The notes beneath the pieces are model-generated. The model did no database searches and was not told the origin of the DNA. It saw only the letters and a program-made list of their open reading frames with translations. This document shows, in pieces, positions 7,145-15,850 of a DNA stretch of 64,000 nt. A program made the position numbers and the translations under genes. How positions within the stretch are numbered: the stretch's first letter is position 1; every line of letters starts with the position of its first letter. Source of the stretch: VXMT01 sp965204835 (GTDB lineage Bacteria; Chloroflexota; Dehalococcoidia; UBA2979); the NCBI GenBank assembly GCA_965204835.1, contig OZ242017.1, forward strand, positions 2,604,001 through 2,668,000, written 5' to 3'.

Positions 7145-8148
7145 CACGCACCCTCCTCCCCGGCTCTGGGAGCCGATGTGTCTGCGTCGACCTCGAGGTG
7201 GCGACCCGTCGCCCGGAGGAACACGTCGTCCAGGGTCGGCTGCGCGAGCGTCACCTCCCGCACGTCGAGCCCGGCTTCCTGAACGAGCGTCACGAGGCGT
7301 GCGATCGCACGGCTGCCATCGGTGATGTAGACGACCACGGCGTCGTCAAGCGTGCGGACCTCCTCGAGGCCCTCGAGCTCCTCGATGCGCAGCACGGCGC
7401 GCGCGATCGCCGCGCCGTCGTCCGCGTCGACGTGGATGGTGACGACATTGGCGCCGATCGTGGCCTTGAGGTCGGCCGGCGAGCCCTGCGCGACGATGCG
7501 CCCGGCGTCGATGATCGCGACCTCGTCGGCGAGTCGGTCGGCCTCCTCCAGGTACTGCGTGGTGAGGAAGAACGTCACGCCGTCCTCGCGGTTGAGCTGC
7601 TCGACGTAGCGCCACACCTGGTCCCGGCTGATCGGGTCGAGCCCAGTCGTCGGCTCGTCGAGGAACACGATGCGCGGCCGGTGTACCAGCGCCGAGGCGA
7701 GGTCGAGCCGTCGCTGCATCCCGCCCGAGTACGTCCCGATGCGCCGGTCCGCCGCATCCTCGAGGTCGACGATCGAGAGCAGCTCGGCCGCGCGGGCGTC
7801 GACGTTGCGCCGCGGCACGCCCTGGAGGCGGCCCTGCAGCGTCAGCAGCTCGCGGCCGGTCTGAAGGTCGTCGAGCCCGGCCTCCTGCAGCGCGACGCCG
7901 ATGCGCCGCCGCACCTCGGCAGGCTCGCGCTGCACGTCGAGGCCGTCGACGTAGGCGCGGCCCGCGGTGGGTCGCAGCAGCGTGGTGAGCATGCGGATGG
8001 TGGTGGTCTTGCCGGAGCCGTTCGCGCCGAGGAAGCCGAACACCTGGCCGCGCTCGACGGCGAGGTCGATGCCGTCGACAGCGCGGACGGCGGGGTAGTC
8101 CCGCACCAGCCCCTCGGCGCCGATCGCGGCGTCCCGGGCAGCGGTCAT
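7144..8148 (-). CDS. ABC exporter ATP-binding protein (DrrA-like)
   Basis: 334-aa cytoplasmic ATPase partner of the downstream permease. Walker A GANGSGKTT at 41-49, signature YSGGMQRRLDLASAL, Walker B VFLDEPTTGLDP, and the H-loop position occupied by Q in FLTTQYLEEAD, as is usual in DrrA-type proteins. The C-terminal ~90 residues form the DrrA accessory domain and end with TLAQPTLDDVFLRATGR. The ATG at 8148 is chosen because GGGAGGGG lies just upstream at ABC-family length; the longer frame to 8196 has no such support. Coupled by TGATG to the permease. Confidence 0.93.
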   Translation of the reverse strand: MTAARDAAIGAEGLVRDYPAVRAVDGIDLAVERGQVFGFLGANGSGKTTTIRMLTTLLRPTAGRAYVDGLDVQREPAEVRRRIGVALQEAGLDDLQTGRELLTLQGRLQGVPRRNVDARAAELLSIVDLEDAADRRIGTYSGGMQRRLDLASALVHRPRIVFLDEPTTGLDPISRDQVWRYVEQLNREDGVTFFLTTQYLEEADRLADEVAIIDAGRIVAQGSPADLKATIGANVVTIHVDADDGAAIARAVLRIEELEGLEEVRTLDDAVVVYITDGSRAIARLVTLVQEAGLDVREVTLAQPTLDDVFLRATGRHLEVDADTSAPRAGEEGA

Positions 8149-8262
8149 CGTGTCCCCTCCCACCCGCGCGAGCGCGCGCGGGGCACGGCGATCCATCGTA
8201 CGGGGGGATGCGCGCTAGCATGAGCCGGTGGGAGCGGCTGCAACGGGCGTAAGGAACTCTAC

Positions 8263-9444
8263 ATGCTGATCCGCAACGTGCGACTCATCGACGGCGCCGG
8301 CGACATCCGCGACGGCGTCGACGTGCGCATCCACGACGGCCGCTTCGCCGAGATCGGCCCCGGCCTCGACGGTGACGGCGAGGAGGTCGACGCGGGTGGC
8401 GCGACGGCGATCCCGGGGCTCATCGACGCGCACACACACCTCACGATGGACGCGACGCCGGAGGCGCTCGACAACGCGCTGGACCTGCCGCTCGGGGAGC
8501 AGGCCGGGGGCGCGGCGCGCCGCGCGGCCGCGCTGCTCGGCAACGGCGTCACGACGGCGCGCGAGGTCGGCGGGGTGGGGCCGCTCAGCCTCGACCTGCG
8601 CGACTCGATCGCCTCGGGCTCCGCGCCAGGGCCGCGCATCTTCACGGCCGGCGCGTGGATGACCGGGCCCGACGGCCACGGCTGGCACGTCGGGCTGCAC
8701 GCCGACGACCCCGAGTCCGTCCGCGCGGCGGCACGCCGGCAGCTCGACGACGGCGCGGACCTGCTCAAGATGATGGTCTCCGGCGGCGTGATCGGCACCG
8801 GCCACGGGCCGGGCACGGAGCAGTACAGCGAGGAGGAGGTGGCGATCGTCACCTCGATGGCGCACGCCGAGGGCAAGCGCGTCGCCGCCCACGCCCACGG
8901 CGAACCCAGCATCCGCAACGCCGTCCGCGGCGGCGTCGACACCGTCGAGCATGCCTCGTTCGTCACGGCCGAGCTGATCGAGGAGATGCTGGAGCGCGGG
9001 ACGTTCATCGTGCCGACGCTGGCGGTAATCCACTTCGTAATCGAGAGCGCCTCGGAGGCCCTCGGCGAGGAGACGCTGCAACGCGCGCGCGAGGTGGCCG
9101 AGGTGCACCACGCCAACATCACGGCGGCGCGGCGAGCCGGCGTGCCGATCGTCGCCGGCACGGACATGGGCAGCCCGTTCACCGGCCCCGACGCCATCCA
9201 CCGCGAGATCGAGCTCCTCACCGGCATCGGCATGTCGAACCACGAGGCGATCCAGGCCGCCACGCTGCAGGGCACGCGAGCCATCGGCGTCGAGGACGAC
9301 CTCGGTACCGTGCGGCCGGGCCGCCGTGCCGACCTGCTCGTCCTCGACGGCGACCCGCTCGACGACATCACGGCGACGCGGCGCATCCGCCACCTGCTGC
9401 AGGACGGCGAGTGGCGCATCCGCGACGGCGCCGAGGCGGTCTGA
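8263..9444 (+). CDS. metal-dependent amidohydrolase (imidazolonepropionase/prolidase-like)
   Basis: 393-aa TIM-barrel amidohydrolase. Metal-binding H57 and H59 are in PGLIDAHTHL; the bridging Lys is in LLKMMVSGG; later His ligands appear in AHAHGEP and TVEHASFV; and the final Asp in VAGTDMGSP. The N- and C-terminal strands form the small beta-sandwich (LIRNVRLIDGAGD, RADLLVLDGDPLDD). This subgroup cleaves Xaa-Pro dipeptides, aryl amides or organophosphate-like substrates, so the substrate cannot be called. Followed 16 nt later by a Tat-exported molybdoenzyme in the same orientation. Confidence 0.9.
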   Translation: MLIRNVRLIDGAGDIRDGVDVRIHDGRFAEIGPGLDGDGEEVDAGGATAIPGLIDAHTHLTMDATPEALDNALDLPLGEQAGGAARRAAALLGNGVTTAREVGGVGPLSLDLRDSIASGSAPGPRIFTAGAWMTGPDGHGWHVGLHADDPESVRAAARRQLDDGADLLKMMVSGGVIGTGHGPGTEQYSEEEVAIVTSMAHAEGKRVAAHAHGEPSIRNAVRGGVDTVEHASFVTAELIEEMLERGTFIVPTLAVIHFVIESASEALGEETLQRAREVAEVHHANITAARRAGVPIVAGTDMGSPFTGPDAIHREIELLTGIGMSNHEAIQAATLQGTRAIGVEDDLGTVRPGRRADLLVLDGDPLDDITATRRIRHLLQDGEWRIRDGAEAV

Positions 9445-9460
9445 GCGCCGGAGGTATCTC

Positions 9461-10657
9461 GTGAGAGACGACGCACTCTGGCAACTCGCAAGCGAACGCG
9501 GCGTCACTCGCCGGCGCTTCCTCGGGTTGCTTGCGGCCGGCGGCGCGGCGGCGGTGCTCGCGGCGTGCTTCGGCGGGGGCGACGACGGTAGCGAGTCGTC
9601 GGGGCTGGCCAAGGACCCGGAGCCTTTCATAGCGCACGGCGAGGCCGGCCTCGAGTCGCGCCTCGAGCTCATGGAGGGCGTGATCACGCCCAGCCGGCTC
9701 TTCTTCGTCCGCAACAACTCGCCGGAGAGCCCCGCGCTCGACGCAGGAGCCTGGCGGCTCGTCGTCGAGGGCGACGCGGTCGAGCAGCCGCTGGAGCTGA
9801 CGTACGAGGAGCTGCGCCGCCTCCCCGCGCGCACGCTGGTCTCGTACCTCGAGTGCGCGGGGAACCACCGCGTGATGTTCGACCGCCTGCAGGGGCAGGC
9901 CGCGAAGGGCACGCAATGGGGCCGCGGCGCGGTCGGCAACGGCGTCTGGCTCGGCGTCGCGCTCGCGGACGTGCTCACCCTCGCGGGCATCACCGACGAG
10001 GCCACCAGCGTGCTCCTCGCCGGCCTCGACGAGGAGGCGCCGGAGGGCGGGTTCCGGCGTGTCGTCACCGTCCCGAAAGCGATGCACCCCGACACGCTGC
10101 TCGCCTACGGCCTCAACGGCGAGGCGCTGCCGCGCGACCACGGCTTCCCGCTGCGCGCGCTCGTGCCCGGCTGGGTCGGGAGCACGAGCATCAAGTGGCT
10201 CGGCCGCATCGAGGTCTCGCGCGAGCAGCTCTGGACGCGCAACAACACCACCTCGTACGTGCTGATCGGCGACGACTACCCGGCCCAGGGGGAGGCCGAT
10301 GGGCAGGCGGTCACGGTGCAGTCGATCAAGAGCGCGCTCGGCCTGCCGTGGCCGGCCGAGCTGGCGGTCGGCATCCATCGCCTGCACGGCTTCGCCCACT
10401 CCCCGCACGGCGCGATCGCCCAGGTCGAGTGGAGCGTCGACGGCGGCGCGAGCTGGCACCCGGCGCGCATCGTCGAGCCGCAGGTGCAGTACTCGTGGGC
10501 GCGTTTCGAGTTCGACTGGCCGACCGCGCCGGGCGAGTACACGCTGCTGACGCGCGCCACGGACGTAGAGGGCAACACCCAGCCGGACGCGGTGCCGTTC
10601 AACGAGAAGGGTTACCTCTTCAACCAGCCGCTCCCCCACCCGGTCCGCGTAACCTAG
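9461..10657 (+). CDS. sulfite oxidase-like molybdopterin enzyme, Tat-exported putative lipoprotein
   Basis: 398 aa from a GTG preceded by GGAGG at 9450-9454. The N-terminus has a twin-arginine signal (TRRRFLG, 16-22), a hydrophobic stretch and a lipobox VLAAC with C36, so the folded enzyme is probably exported and lipid-anchored. The oxidoreductase Moco-binding domain follows, with the molybdenum ligand C132 in YLECAGNHR, then a Mo-co dimerisation Ig-like domain (VEWSVDGGASW, RATDVEGNTQPD). Related enzymes oxidise sulfite or reduce S-/N-oxides; the physiological substrate is not evident. moaA in this window supplies one step of its cofactor synthesis. Confidence 0.9.
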   Translation: MRDDALWQLASERGVTRRRFLGLLAAGGAAAVLAACFGGGDDGSESSGLAKDPEPFIAHGEAGLESRLELMEGVITPSRLFFVRNNSPESPALDAGAWRLVVEGDAVEQPLELTYEELRRLPARTLVSYLECAGNHRVMFDRLQGQAAKGTQWGRGAVGNGVWLGVALADVLTLAGITDEATSVLLAGLDEEAPEGGFRRVVTVPKAMHPDTLLAYGLNGEALPRDHGFPLRALVPGWVGSTSIKWLGRIEVSREQLWTRNNTTSYVLIGDDYPAQGEADGQAVTVQSIKSALGLPWPAELAVGIHRLHGFAHSPHGAIAQVEWSVDGGASWHPARIVEPQVQYSWARFEFDWPTAPGEYTLLTRATDVEGNTQPDAVPFNEKGYLFNQPLPHPVRVT

Positions 10658-10786
10658 CGGCGATCCCTGCATGTGAGGCAAGGGCGGCATTCCGCGCGTG
10701 GGCACTCGTTATTGATAATGCACTCTCTCATTTGCTAAGCTGTGCCGACGGCATCGTGGCCGTAAGATGAGTTCAGGAGTTCGCGC

Positions 10787-10945
10787 ATGTTCCTGGAAGC
10801 CATCTTTGTCGTCGTGACGATAGCGCTGGCGTGGAAGCTCCTGCGGCCGCACACGTCGTTGGGGCGGCACCAGAAGAACCTGCTATCCGAAGATTCCGTG
10901 GGCAACGAACACGACCGAGGTCCAGTACACTCCATACGTCGGTAG
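10787..10945 (+). CDS. candidate 52-aa single-pass membrane microprotein
   Basis: Short ORF beginning MFLEAIFVVVTIALAWKLL, one N-terminal membrane helix, then a polar basic tail ending SIRR. AGGAG at 10775-10779 is 7 nt before the ATG, a good ribosome-binding site. The last 63 nt overlap the 3' end of the convergent 107-aa membrane-protein gene, so the two mRNAs would be complementary there. No family recognised; it could be a chance ORF. Confidence 0.4.
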   Translation: MFLEAIFVVVTIALAWKLLRPHTSLGRHQKNLLSEDSVGNEHDRGPVHSIRR

Positions 10946-11206
10946 ATCCCGCATGTGCCTTCGCTCGAATTCCATCACCGCGAAGGCCTTATCCTCGTCA
11001 ACAGCTGTGAGCAGCCAGAACGCGGAGACTCCGAGTGTCGCCCCGATCAGTGCACCCGGAGCCGTTGACTGGAAGAACACCGCGCTCACGGGTACGCCGA
11101 CCGTCGTCCCGACGACCGCTTGATCGAGACTGATCCAGAACCACCACGGGATGCTGTCCCACAAGTGCGCAAGCACTAGCGCGAGTGCTCTCAAGAGTTT
11201 CGGCAC
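10883..11206 (-). CDS. small membrane protein, unknown function, 107 aa
   Basis: GTG start. Three hydrophobic segments are visible: about residues 18-35 (WWFWISLDQAVVG), 38-65 (VPVSAVFFQS...IGATLGVSAFWLL) and the C-terminal VYWTSVVFVAHGIFG, with a polar loop (DEDKAFAVMEFERRHMRDLP) between the last two. I recognise no family. The codon usage is less GC-biased than its neighbours and the flanks (11207-11306) contain nothing I can identify. It converges on the 52-aa ORF. Confidence 0.55.
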   Translation of the reverse strand: MPKLLRALALVLAHLWDSIPWWFWISLDQAVVGTTVGVPVSAVFFQSTAPGALIGATLGVSAFWLLTAVDEDKAFAVMEFERRHMRDLPTYGVYWTSVVFVAHGIFG

Positions 11207-11306
11207 GACATGAGCGTAGGCCCGCGCTTCTCGAGTGTCGAGGCAGCGGCTTCACGCTCAGGGCGAGACGGCGAAGTCTGCCTGATCCTGCCCCTGCTCC
11301 GCGAGT

Positions 11307-12113
11307 TCATGCGTCGCTCGTAGTAGAACCACGTTCGGCGATGCCCGCGGCGTCGAGGCGGTCGTGGAGCCTCCGTAGCTCGGCGAGGACCGCGTCGAGC
11401 GTCGCGGCGGTATCGCCCGCCTCGTCCTGTGTGTCCGACTCGACGAAGTGCGCGGCGACGTTTGCCGTGAGCAGGCCGAACAACCCGACACCTACCAGCA
11501 TCAGCACCGTTGCGACGCCCCGGCCGATAGCCGTCACGGGGTAGGCATCGCCGTACCCGACGGTCGTGACCGTGGTGAATGCCCACCACACGGCCGTGTC
11601 GAACCCATCGATGGGCCCGTCGGCGCCCCGCTCGGCGATCGCCGCCGCCACCGCCGCCACAACGAGTGCCGCGAGCCCGATGACGAGCAAGCCCTGCACG
11701 CCCTGCCGAGCCAGGATCGCCCGGGCGGTGTGCGAGCCTCGAAACAGGTATGCCAGTACTCGTGCAGCGCGGAGGAGTTGCAGCGCTCGTGCGGAGCGCA
11801 GGGCCCGCAGGAACGGCAGCACGACGATGAGCACGTCGAACCAGTGCGAGACCAGGTAGGCGCGCCTCGCCGGAGCAAGGTAGAGGCGCACCAGCAACTC
11901 GGCAGCGAACACGCCCCAGGTGAGCCAGTCGAGTGTCAGCAAGACACGCTCGACGCGAGGCGACAGGTCCAGCGCCACCGGGCCGAGCAGGATCGGGACC
12001 ATGAGGAGCGCCAACACGAACAGACGGATCTCGGTGAAGTTCTCGAATCGTTCCAGCCGCTCGGCGCGGCGTTCCTGCGTGGTGTTCACCTCGTCCTCCT
12101 CGCTCGCGATCAT
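11307..12113 (-). CDS. voltage-gated-type potassium channel (six-TM ion transport protein)
   Basis: 268 aa with S1-S6 topology. A Kv-like S4 has regularly spaced arginines (FLRALRSARALQLLRAARV), the pore helix is WWAFTTVTT and the K+ selectivity filter TVGYGD is at residues 184-189, followed by S6 (VATVLMLVGVGLFGLLTANVA). The C-terminal tail (DTAATLDAVLAELRRLHDRL) should form a coiled coil that tetramerises the channel, as in KvAP- and KvLm-like proteins. It passes K+ across the cytoplasmic membrane. It stands alone; 113 bp separate it from the next, divergent gene. Confidence 0.93.
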   Translation of the reverse strand: MIASEEDEVNTTQERRAERLERFENFTEIRLFVLALLMVPILLGPVALDLSPRVERVLLTLDWLTWGVFAAELLVRLYLAPARRAYLVSHWFDVLIVVLPFLRALRSARALQLLRAARVLAYLFRGSHTARAILARQGVQGLLVIGLAALVVAAVAAAIAERGADGPIDGFDTAVWWAFTTVTTVGYGDAYPVTAIGRGVATVLMLVGVGLFGLLTANVAAHFVESDTQDEAGDTAATLDAVLAELRRLHDRLDAAGIAERGSTTSDA

Positions 12114-12226
12114 GGCCCGGCCTTTGACGAGCCTACGTCTCGCGCGTCACACTCGCCCCATCGCGCGCAGCGCGACAGAGCGGGAATACAGCCGCGAGCC
12201 GCAACGCGGCAGAAACGGACCGAGCA

Positions 12227-12565
12227 GTGACCCCGCCCGACGACCACGCGGACGCTGCATCGACCCCCGAGGACGACCGGGCCGCCTCGGAGATCGGACC
12301 GCACGACGACGTTCGCTACTACTTCGACGAGGACCTCGCCGGCCGCAACTGCACCTGCGAGGGCGGCGCGGCCGTCGAGGGTACGCCCGTCGGCGGCCGC
12401 GCGACCTACACCGGCGTGCTGACCGGACGCCGCTTCGACCACGGCGACCCACCGTGGAAGTGGGTCGAGATGATCGGCCGCAGTGACGACGACCCCGCCG
12501 CCGCCACCAACCAGCTCGTGTGGTGCGAGGAGAGCTTCATCTTCCTCGAGGGCGAGGACTACTAG
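12227..12565 (+). CDS. hypothetical acidic protein, 112 aa
   Basis: GTG start. The protein is very acidic with an unstructured-looking N-terminus (DDHADAASTPEDDRAASE) and a compact C-terminal part containing FDEDLAGRNCTCEGG, GVLTGRRFDHG and WCEESFIFLEGEDY. The CTC motif plus a later Cys could bind metal. I know no family. It lies 61 bp upstream of etfB in the same orientation, so it may be the first cistron of the etf operon, but nothing links it functionally. Confidence 0.55.
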   Translation: MTPPDDHADAASTPEDDRAASEIGPHDDVRYYFDEDLAGRNCTCEGGAAVEGTPVGGRATYTGVLTGRRFDHGDPPWKWVEMIGRSDDDPAAATNQLVWCEESFIFLEGEDY

Positions 12566-12626
12566 CCCCGCCACGGGCAGCACCCACAGTGAGGCCGCCA
12601 GCGGGGGCGCCTCGAAGGAGGACCGC

Positions 12627-13418
12627 ATGCACATCGTGATCTGCGCGAAACAGGTCATCGACCCCGACGGCGTCAACAGCTACGCGCTGTGGGGCCAGCT
12701 CGAGGTCGACGAGTCCGGGCGCGCGTTCAGCACCGAGCTCCCGCTGATCATCAACGCCTACGACGACCAGGCCATCGAGGCCGCCATGCGCCTCCGCGAC
12801 GATGGCCACGACGTGACCATCACCGCCATCTCGGCCGGCGGCGAGGACGTCAACCAGCTCCTCCGCCACTGCAAGGCGATGGGCTGCGACGAGATCGTAC
12901 GCATCGACGACCCGGACGGCCCGCCCGACGCCTTCCGCACGGCTCGCCTGCTGGCCGCCGCCATCCGCGATCTGGGCGACGTGGACCTCGTGATCTGCGG
13001 GCGGCAGTCCTCCGACTACGACCAGGGCACGACGCCTGCCGCGCTCGCCGAGATGCTCGGCTACGCCTACGTCACCGTCGCCTTCGACGTGCGCGTCGAG
13101 GGCGAGCGGCTGCGCATCAAGCGCGCCACGCCGGCGGGAGAGGAGCAGGTGCTGGCCTCGATGCCGACGGTCGTGACCGTGAGCAACGAGCTCGGCATCC
13201 CGCGCTACCCGACGGGTCGCGGCATGATCCAGGCCCGTCGCCACCCCGCGACCGTGCGCACGCCGGAGGAACTCGGCGTCGAGGACGGCGCGGGCGCGGA
13301 GCTGCTCGAGCTGTACATCCACGAGGTCGCCGGCGAGTGCGAGTTCATCGAGGGCGATGACCCCGCGGCGCAGGCGGCGGAACTGCTGAGCAAGCTGGAA
13401 GCGGAGGGCGTGCTGTGA
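12627..13418 (+). CDS. etfB: electron transfer flavoprotein beta subunit
   Basis: 263-aa subunit of the FAD/AMP-containing electron carrier that accepts electrons from acyl-CoA dehydrogenases. It begins MHIVICAKQVIDPDG, has the ETF adenine-nucleotide domain features (IINAYDDQAIEAAMRLRD, ISAGGEDVNQLLRHCKAMGCDE) and the ETF-beta signature around VDLVICGRQSSDYDQGTTPAALAE. ATG preceded by AAGGAGG at 12615-12621. It overlaps etfA by the 4-nt GTGA. The likely donors are the two acyl-CoA dehydrogenases at 19178 and 20424; no ETF:quinone oxidoreductase is in the window. Confidence 0.95.
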   Translation: MHIVICAKQVIDPDGVNSYALWGQLEVDESGRAFSTELPLIINAYDDQAIEAAMRLRDDGHDVTITAISAGGEDVNQLLRHCKAMGCDEIVRIDDPDGPPDAFRTARLLAAAIRDLGDVDLVICGRQSSDYDQGTTPAALAEMLGYAYVTVAFDVRVEGERLRIKRATPAGEEQVLASMPTVVTVSNELGIPRYPTGRGMIQARRHPATVRTPEELGVEDGAGAELLELYIHEVAGECEFIEGDDPAAQAAELLSKLEAEGVL

Positions 13419-14395
13419 GCGGCATCATCGCGATCATCACCCAGCCACCGGCCCAGGGCCTGACCGGCGGAGACCTCGAAGCACTCGGCGGCGCGGCCGC
13501 GCTCGCTGCCGATACCGGCGAGCCGCTGCTGGCCGCCGTCATCGGCCACGACGTGGGCGACGCGGTCACCGAGGCCGGCGAGCGTGGCGCGGGGCGCGTC
13601 TTCGTCGCCGACGCCGCGCACCTCGCCGCCTTCTCCGGCGACGCCGCCGTCGACGCGGCGGCGGCCGCCGTCGCTGCGTCGGATGCGAGCACCGTCGTCG
13701 TCGGGCGCGGTGCGAATACGCTGGAGTTCGCGCCCAGGCTCGGCGCGCGCCTCGGCGGCGGCTGCGTCATGGGCGTGACCGAGATACGGCCCGACGACGA
13801 GGCCGGCTTCGTCGTGATCGCGTCCGTCTACGGCGGCTCCGCGCGCGCCGCCTACCGGCTCGCCGCCACTCCTCGCGTCCTCGGGCTCTCGCCCGGTCTC
13901 GCCCCCGCGCCCGAGCGCGAGGCGGGCCGCGGCGCCGAGGTCGTCGCCGTCGACGCCCCCGCGCCTGCCGAGGAGCGCGTCGTCGTCGACCAGGCGGCGG
14001 AGGCCAGCGGGCCTCGGCTCGAGGAGGCGAACGTCGTCGTCTCGGGCGGGCGCGGGCTCCAGAGCGGCGACAACTTCGCGCTCATCCGCGAGCTCGCGGC
14101 GAACCTCGGCGGCCTGCCCGGCGCGTCACGCGCGATCGTCGACGAGGGCTGGGCGCCGTCGGAGGAGCAGGTGGGGCTGACGGGCAAGATCGTGAGCCCG
14201 GACCTCTACGTGGCGGCCGGGATCTCAGGTGCGAGCCAGCACATGATGGGCTGCTCGACCTCGCGCGTGCTGGTGGGAATCAACACCGACCGGGACGCGC
14301 CGATCTTCCGCTACGCCCGCTACGGCATCAACGGCGATGCGCTCGAGGTGCTGCCCGAGCTGATCCGCCTCACCCGCGAGCGCGCGGGCGGCTAG
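13415..14395 (+). CDS. etfA: electron transfer flavoprotein alpha subunit
   Basis: 326 aa, GTG start in a GTGA overlap with etfB. The C-terminal FAD-binding domain carries the family signature: VVSGGRGLQSGDNF, GASRAIVDEGWAPSEEQVGLTGKIVSPDLYVA (read in two parts) and the GISGASQHMMG and INTDRDAPIFRYARYGINGD motifs. The N-terminal ETF domain is Ala-rich. Together with EtfB it moves electrons from flavin dehydrogenases to the membrane quinone pool. Confidence 0.95.
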   Translation: MSGIIAIITQPPAQGLTGGDLEALGGAAALAADTGEPLLAAVIGHDVGDAVTEAGERGAGRVFVADAAHLAAFSGDAAVDAAAAAVAASDASTVVVGRGANTLEFAPRLGARLGGGCVMGVTEIRPDDEAGFVVIASVYGGSARAAYRLAATPRVLGLSPGLAPAPEREAGRGAEVVAVDAPAPAEERVVVDQAAEASGPRLEEANVVVSGGRGLQSGDNFALIRELAANLGGLPGASRAIVDEGWAPSEEQVGLTGKIVSPDLYVAAGISGASQHMMGCSTSRVLVGINTDRDAPIFRYARYGINGDALEVLPELIRLTRERAGG

Positions 14396-14407
14396 GGCGG
14401 AGGCGGG

Positions 14408-15154
14408 TTGCCCGCAGGAGTCAACGGCAACCGCCCGGACGCGCCGGGCTCCGAGCTCGGCGACATTGCCGAGGCTCGGCTGCCGGGTGGCGCCGTCCTC
14501 GACCTCCACTGCCACAGCTCGGAGCGCTCGCTCGACAGCGGCGTGCGCGCCACGGCGCTCTGCGCGCAGGCGGTGGCGCGCGGCCTCGACGGCGTCTGCC
14601 TGACCGAGCACAACGCGATCTGGCCCGAGGCCGACGTGCGTGCGCTCGCGGACGAATTCGGGATCTCCGTGATCCGCGGCATGGAGGTCAACACGCAGGT
14701 CGGGCATGTGCTCGTCTTCGGCCTCGACCGCTACCGGCCGGCGCTGTCCGACATCCACCGCCTGCGCGAGGCGGTCGTCGCCGAGGGCGGCGCGATGGTG
14801 TGGGCGCACCCGATGCGCCAGGGCGTCGGTTCTCCGCCGTCGTGGAAGGACGTACCGAACCTCTTCGAGGCCATCGAGGTGGTGAACGGCGACCACTCGG
14901 ACCAGGTCGATGGCTACTGGGCGACGCTGGCCGAGGAGCTTGGCGTGGGCCGCACGGCCGGTTCCGACGTGCACTCGGTGCCGGCGGTGGGGCGGGTGGC
15001 GACGGGCTTCCCCGAGCCGGTCCCGGACGTCGAGTCGATCGTCCGGCTGCTGAAGCTGCACCGCCACGCGCCCCTCGACTTCCGCCCGGGCGGGGCGCAC
15101 GGCCTGCCGCACCTCGCGGAGCCGCCGCAGTACACGCCGCGCGAGCGCCACTAG
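14408..15154 (+). CDS. PHP-domain metal-dependent phosphoesterase
   Basis: 248 aa from a TTG (start uncertain; the conserved region begins near residue 28). PHP motifs: LDLHCHSSERS (motif I, paired His), LTEHNAIW (motif II), IRGMEVNTQVGHVLVFG (motif III with Glu and His) and AGSDVHSV (motif IV, D-x-H). MVWAHPMRQG supplies another His. This family hydrolyses phosphoesters, often of nucleoside 3',5'-bisphosphates or 5'-oligonucleotides. It follows etfA by 12 nt and may be transcribed with it, without an obvious functional link. Confidence 0.88.
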   Translation: MPAGVNGNRPDAPGSELGDIAEARLPGGAVLDLHCHSSERSLDSGVRATALCAQAVARGLDGVCLTEHNAIWPEADVRALADEFGISVIRGMEVNTQVGHVLVFGLDRYRPALSDIHRLREAVVAEGGAMVWAHPMRQGVGSPPSWKDVPNLFEAIEVVNGDHSDQVDGYWATLAEELGVGRTAGSDVHSVPAVGRVATGFPEPVPDVESIVRLLKLHRHAPLDFRPGGAHGLPHLAEPPQYTPRERH

Positions 15155-15212
15155 GCCGGGTCAATGGGTCGGCTGGCGTCTGCTACGCTGGTACCGCGCC
15201 ATCGAGGGAGCC

Positions 15213-15464
15213 ATGGCCGATCGGGAGATGACTGCGGATCGGGTCGCCGCACCCCGCGCGCGGTCTCAAACACATCCAGTGACGAGGCGCCTGCTCCGCC
15301 TGGACGCGTTCGCGGCGGGCTCCCTCTTCGCGGCGACGTCCGTGCTGGCGGTCGCCGGCTACGAGCAGGTGGCGTACATCACACTGCTCGGCGGAGCTGG
15401 ATGTGCATCGCTAGCCGCGACGATGATGTTCCGACTCATGCGACTCCGAGCAGTCGGTTCGTAG
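15213..15464 (+). CDS. small two-TM membrane protein, 83 aa
   Basis: ATG preceded by GAGGGAG. The basic N-terminus (about 30 residues) is followed by two closely spaced hydrophobic helices (LFAATSVLAVAGY and ITLLGGAGCASLAATMMF), so both ends should be cytoplasmic. No family recognised. It converges on another small two-TM gene, with stops 2 nt apart. Confidence 0.55.
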   Translation: MADREMTADRVAAPRARSQTHPVTRRLLRLDAFAAGSLFAATSVLAVAGYEQVAYITLLGGAGCASLAATMMFRLMRLRAVGS

Positions 15465-15466
15465 CC

Positions 15467-15748
15467 CTAATCGCCCTCGTCGCGCCGAGCTCTCGAAACC
15501 TGCCAGAGGCATACCAGACCGAACCCAACCAGTATTGGCAGCGACAGGACCGCCAGGCGCTCCAGGGACTCGCGTTCCGTTTGGAGGATCCAGGCAGGGA
15601 TCTGCACGAGCGCCGCGAGCGCGAAGACGAAGCTCGTCAGCACTAGATTGAACAACTGATCGGGACTCACGCCGCCGCGAAGTTCCGCCACGAGGAGCCG
15701 CACCTCGCGGATGTAGGCGACGGGGTTCATTGCCTCTGGCAACTCCAT
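15467..15748 (-). CDS. small two-TM membrane protein, 93 aa
   Basis: Two hydrophobic segments (LVLTSFVFALAALVQIPAWI and LAVLSLPILVGFGLVCLWQV) separated by a short polar loop, preceded by an amphipathic N-terminus (AYIREVRLLVAELRGG). The start is uncertain: ATG at 15748 or 15730; the frame is open to 15997 but the upstream part runs into the promoter region of the opposite VapBC module. No family recognised. Confidence 0.5.
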   Translation of the reverse strand: MELPEAMNPVAYIREVRLLVAELRGGVSPDQLFNLVLTSFVFALAALVQIPAWILQTERESLERLAVLSLPILVGFGLVCLWQVSRARRDEGD

Positions 15749-15809
15749 GACACCCAATAGTGCATGTGCGAACATGCACAGCCAAGACCGATCCCCGTGC
15801 GGCCGTGGT

Positions 15810-15827
15810 ATTCTGCAAATACAGAAT
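15810..15827. promoter_or_regulatory. inverted repeat upstream of vapBC (candidate operator)
   Basis: ATTCTG-CAAATA-CAGAAT, a perfect 6-bp dyad centred 32 bp before the antitoxin ATG. It is a plausible autoregulatory site for the antitoxin. GGAGG at 15840-15844 provides the ribosome-binding site 6 nt before the ATG, so this module, unlike two others here, has a normal leader. Confidence 0.5.
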
Positions 15828-15850
15828 TCAGTATGTGATGGAGGCCCGTG

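Noticed and set aside
8215..10705. Long minus-strand frames opposite the amidohydrolase and molybdoenzyme
   Set aside because: Both sense genes carry catalytic motifs; the antisense frames have none.
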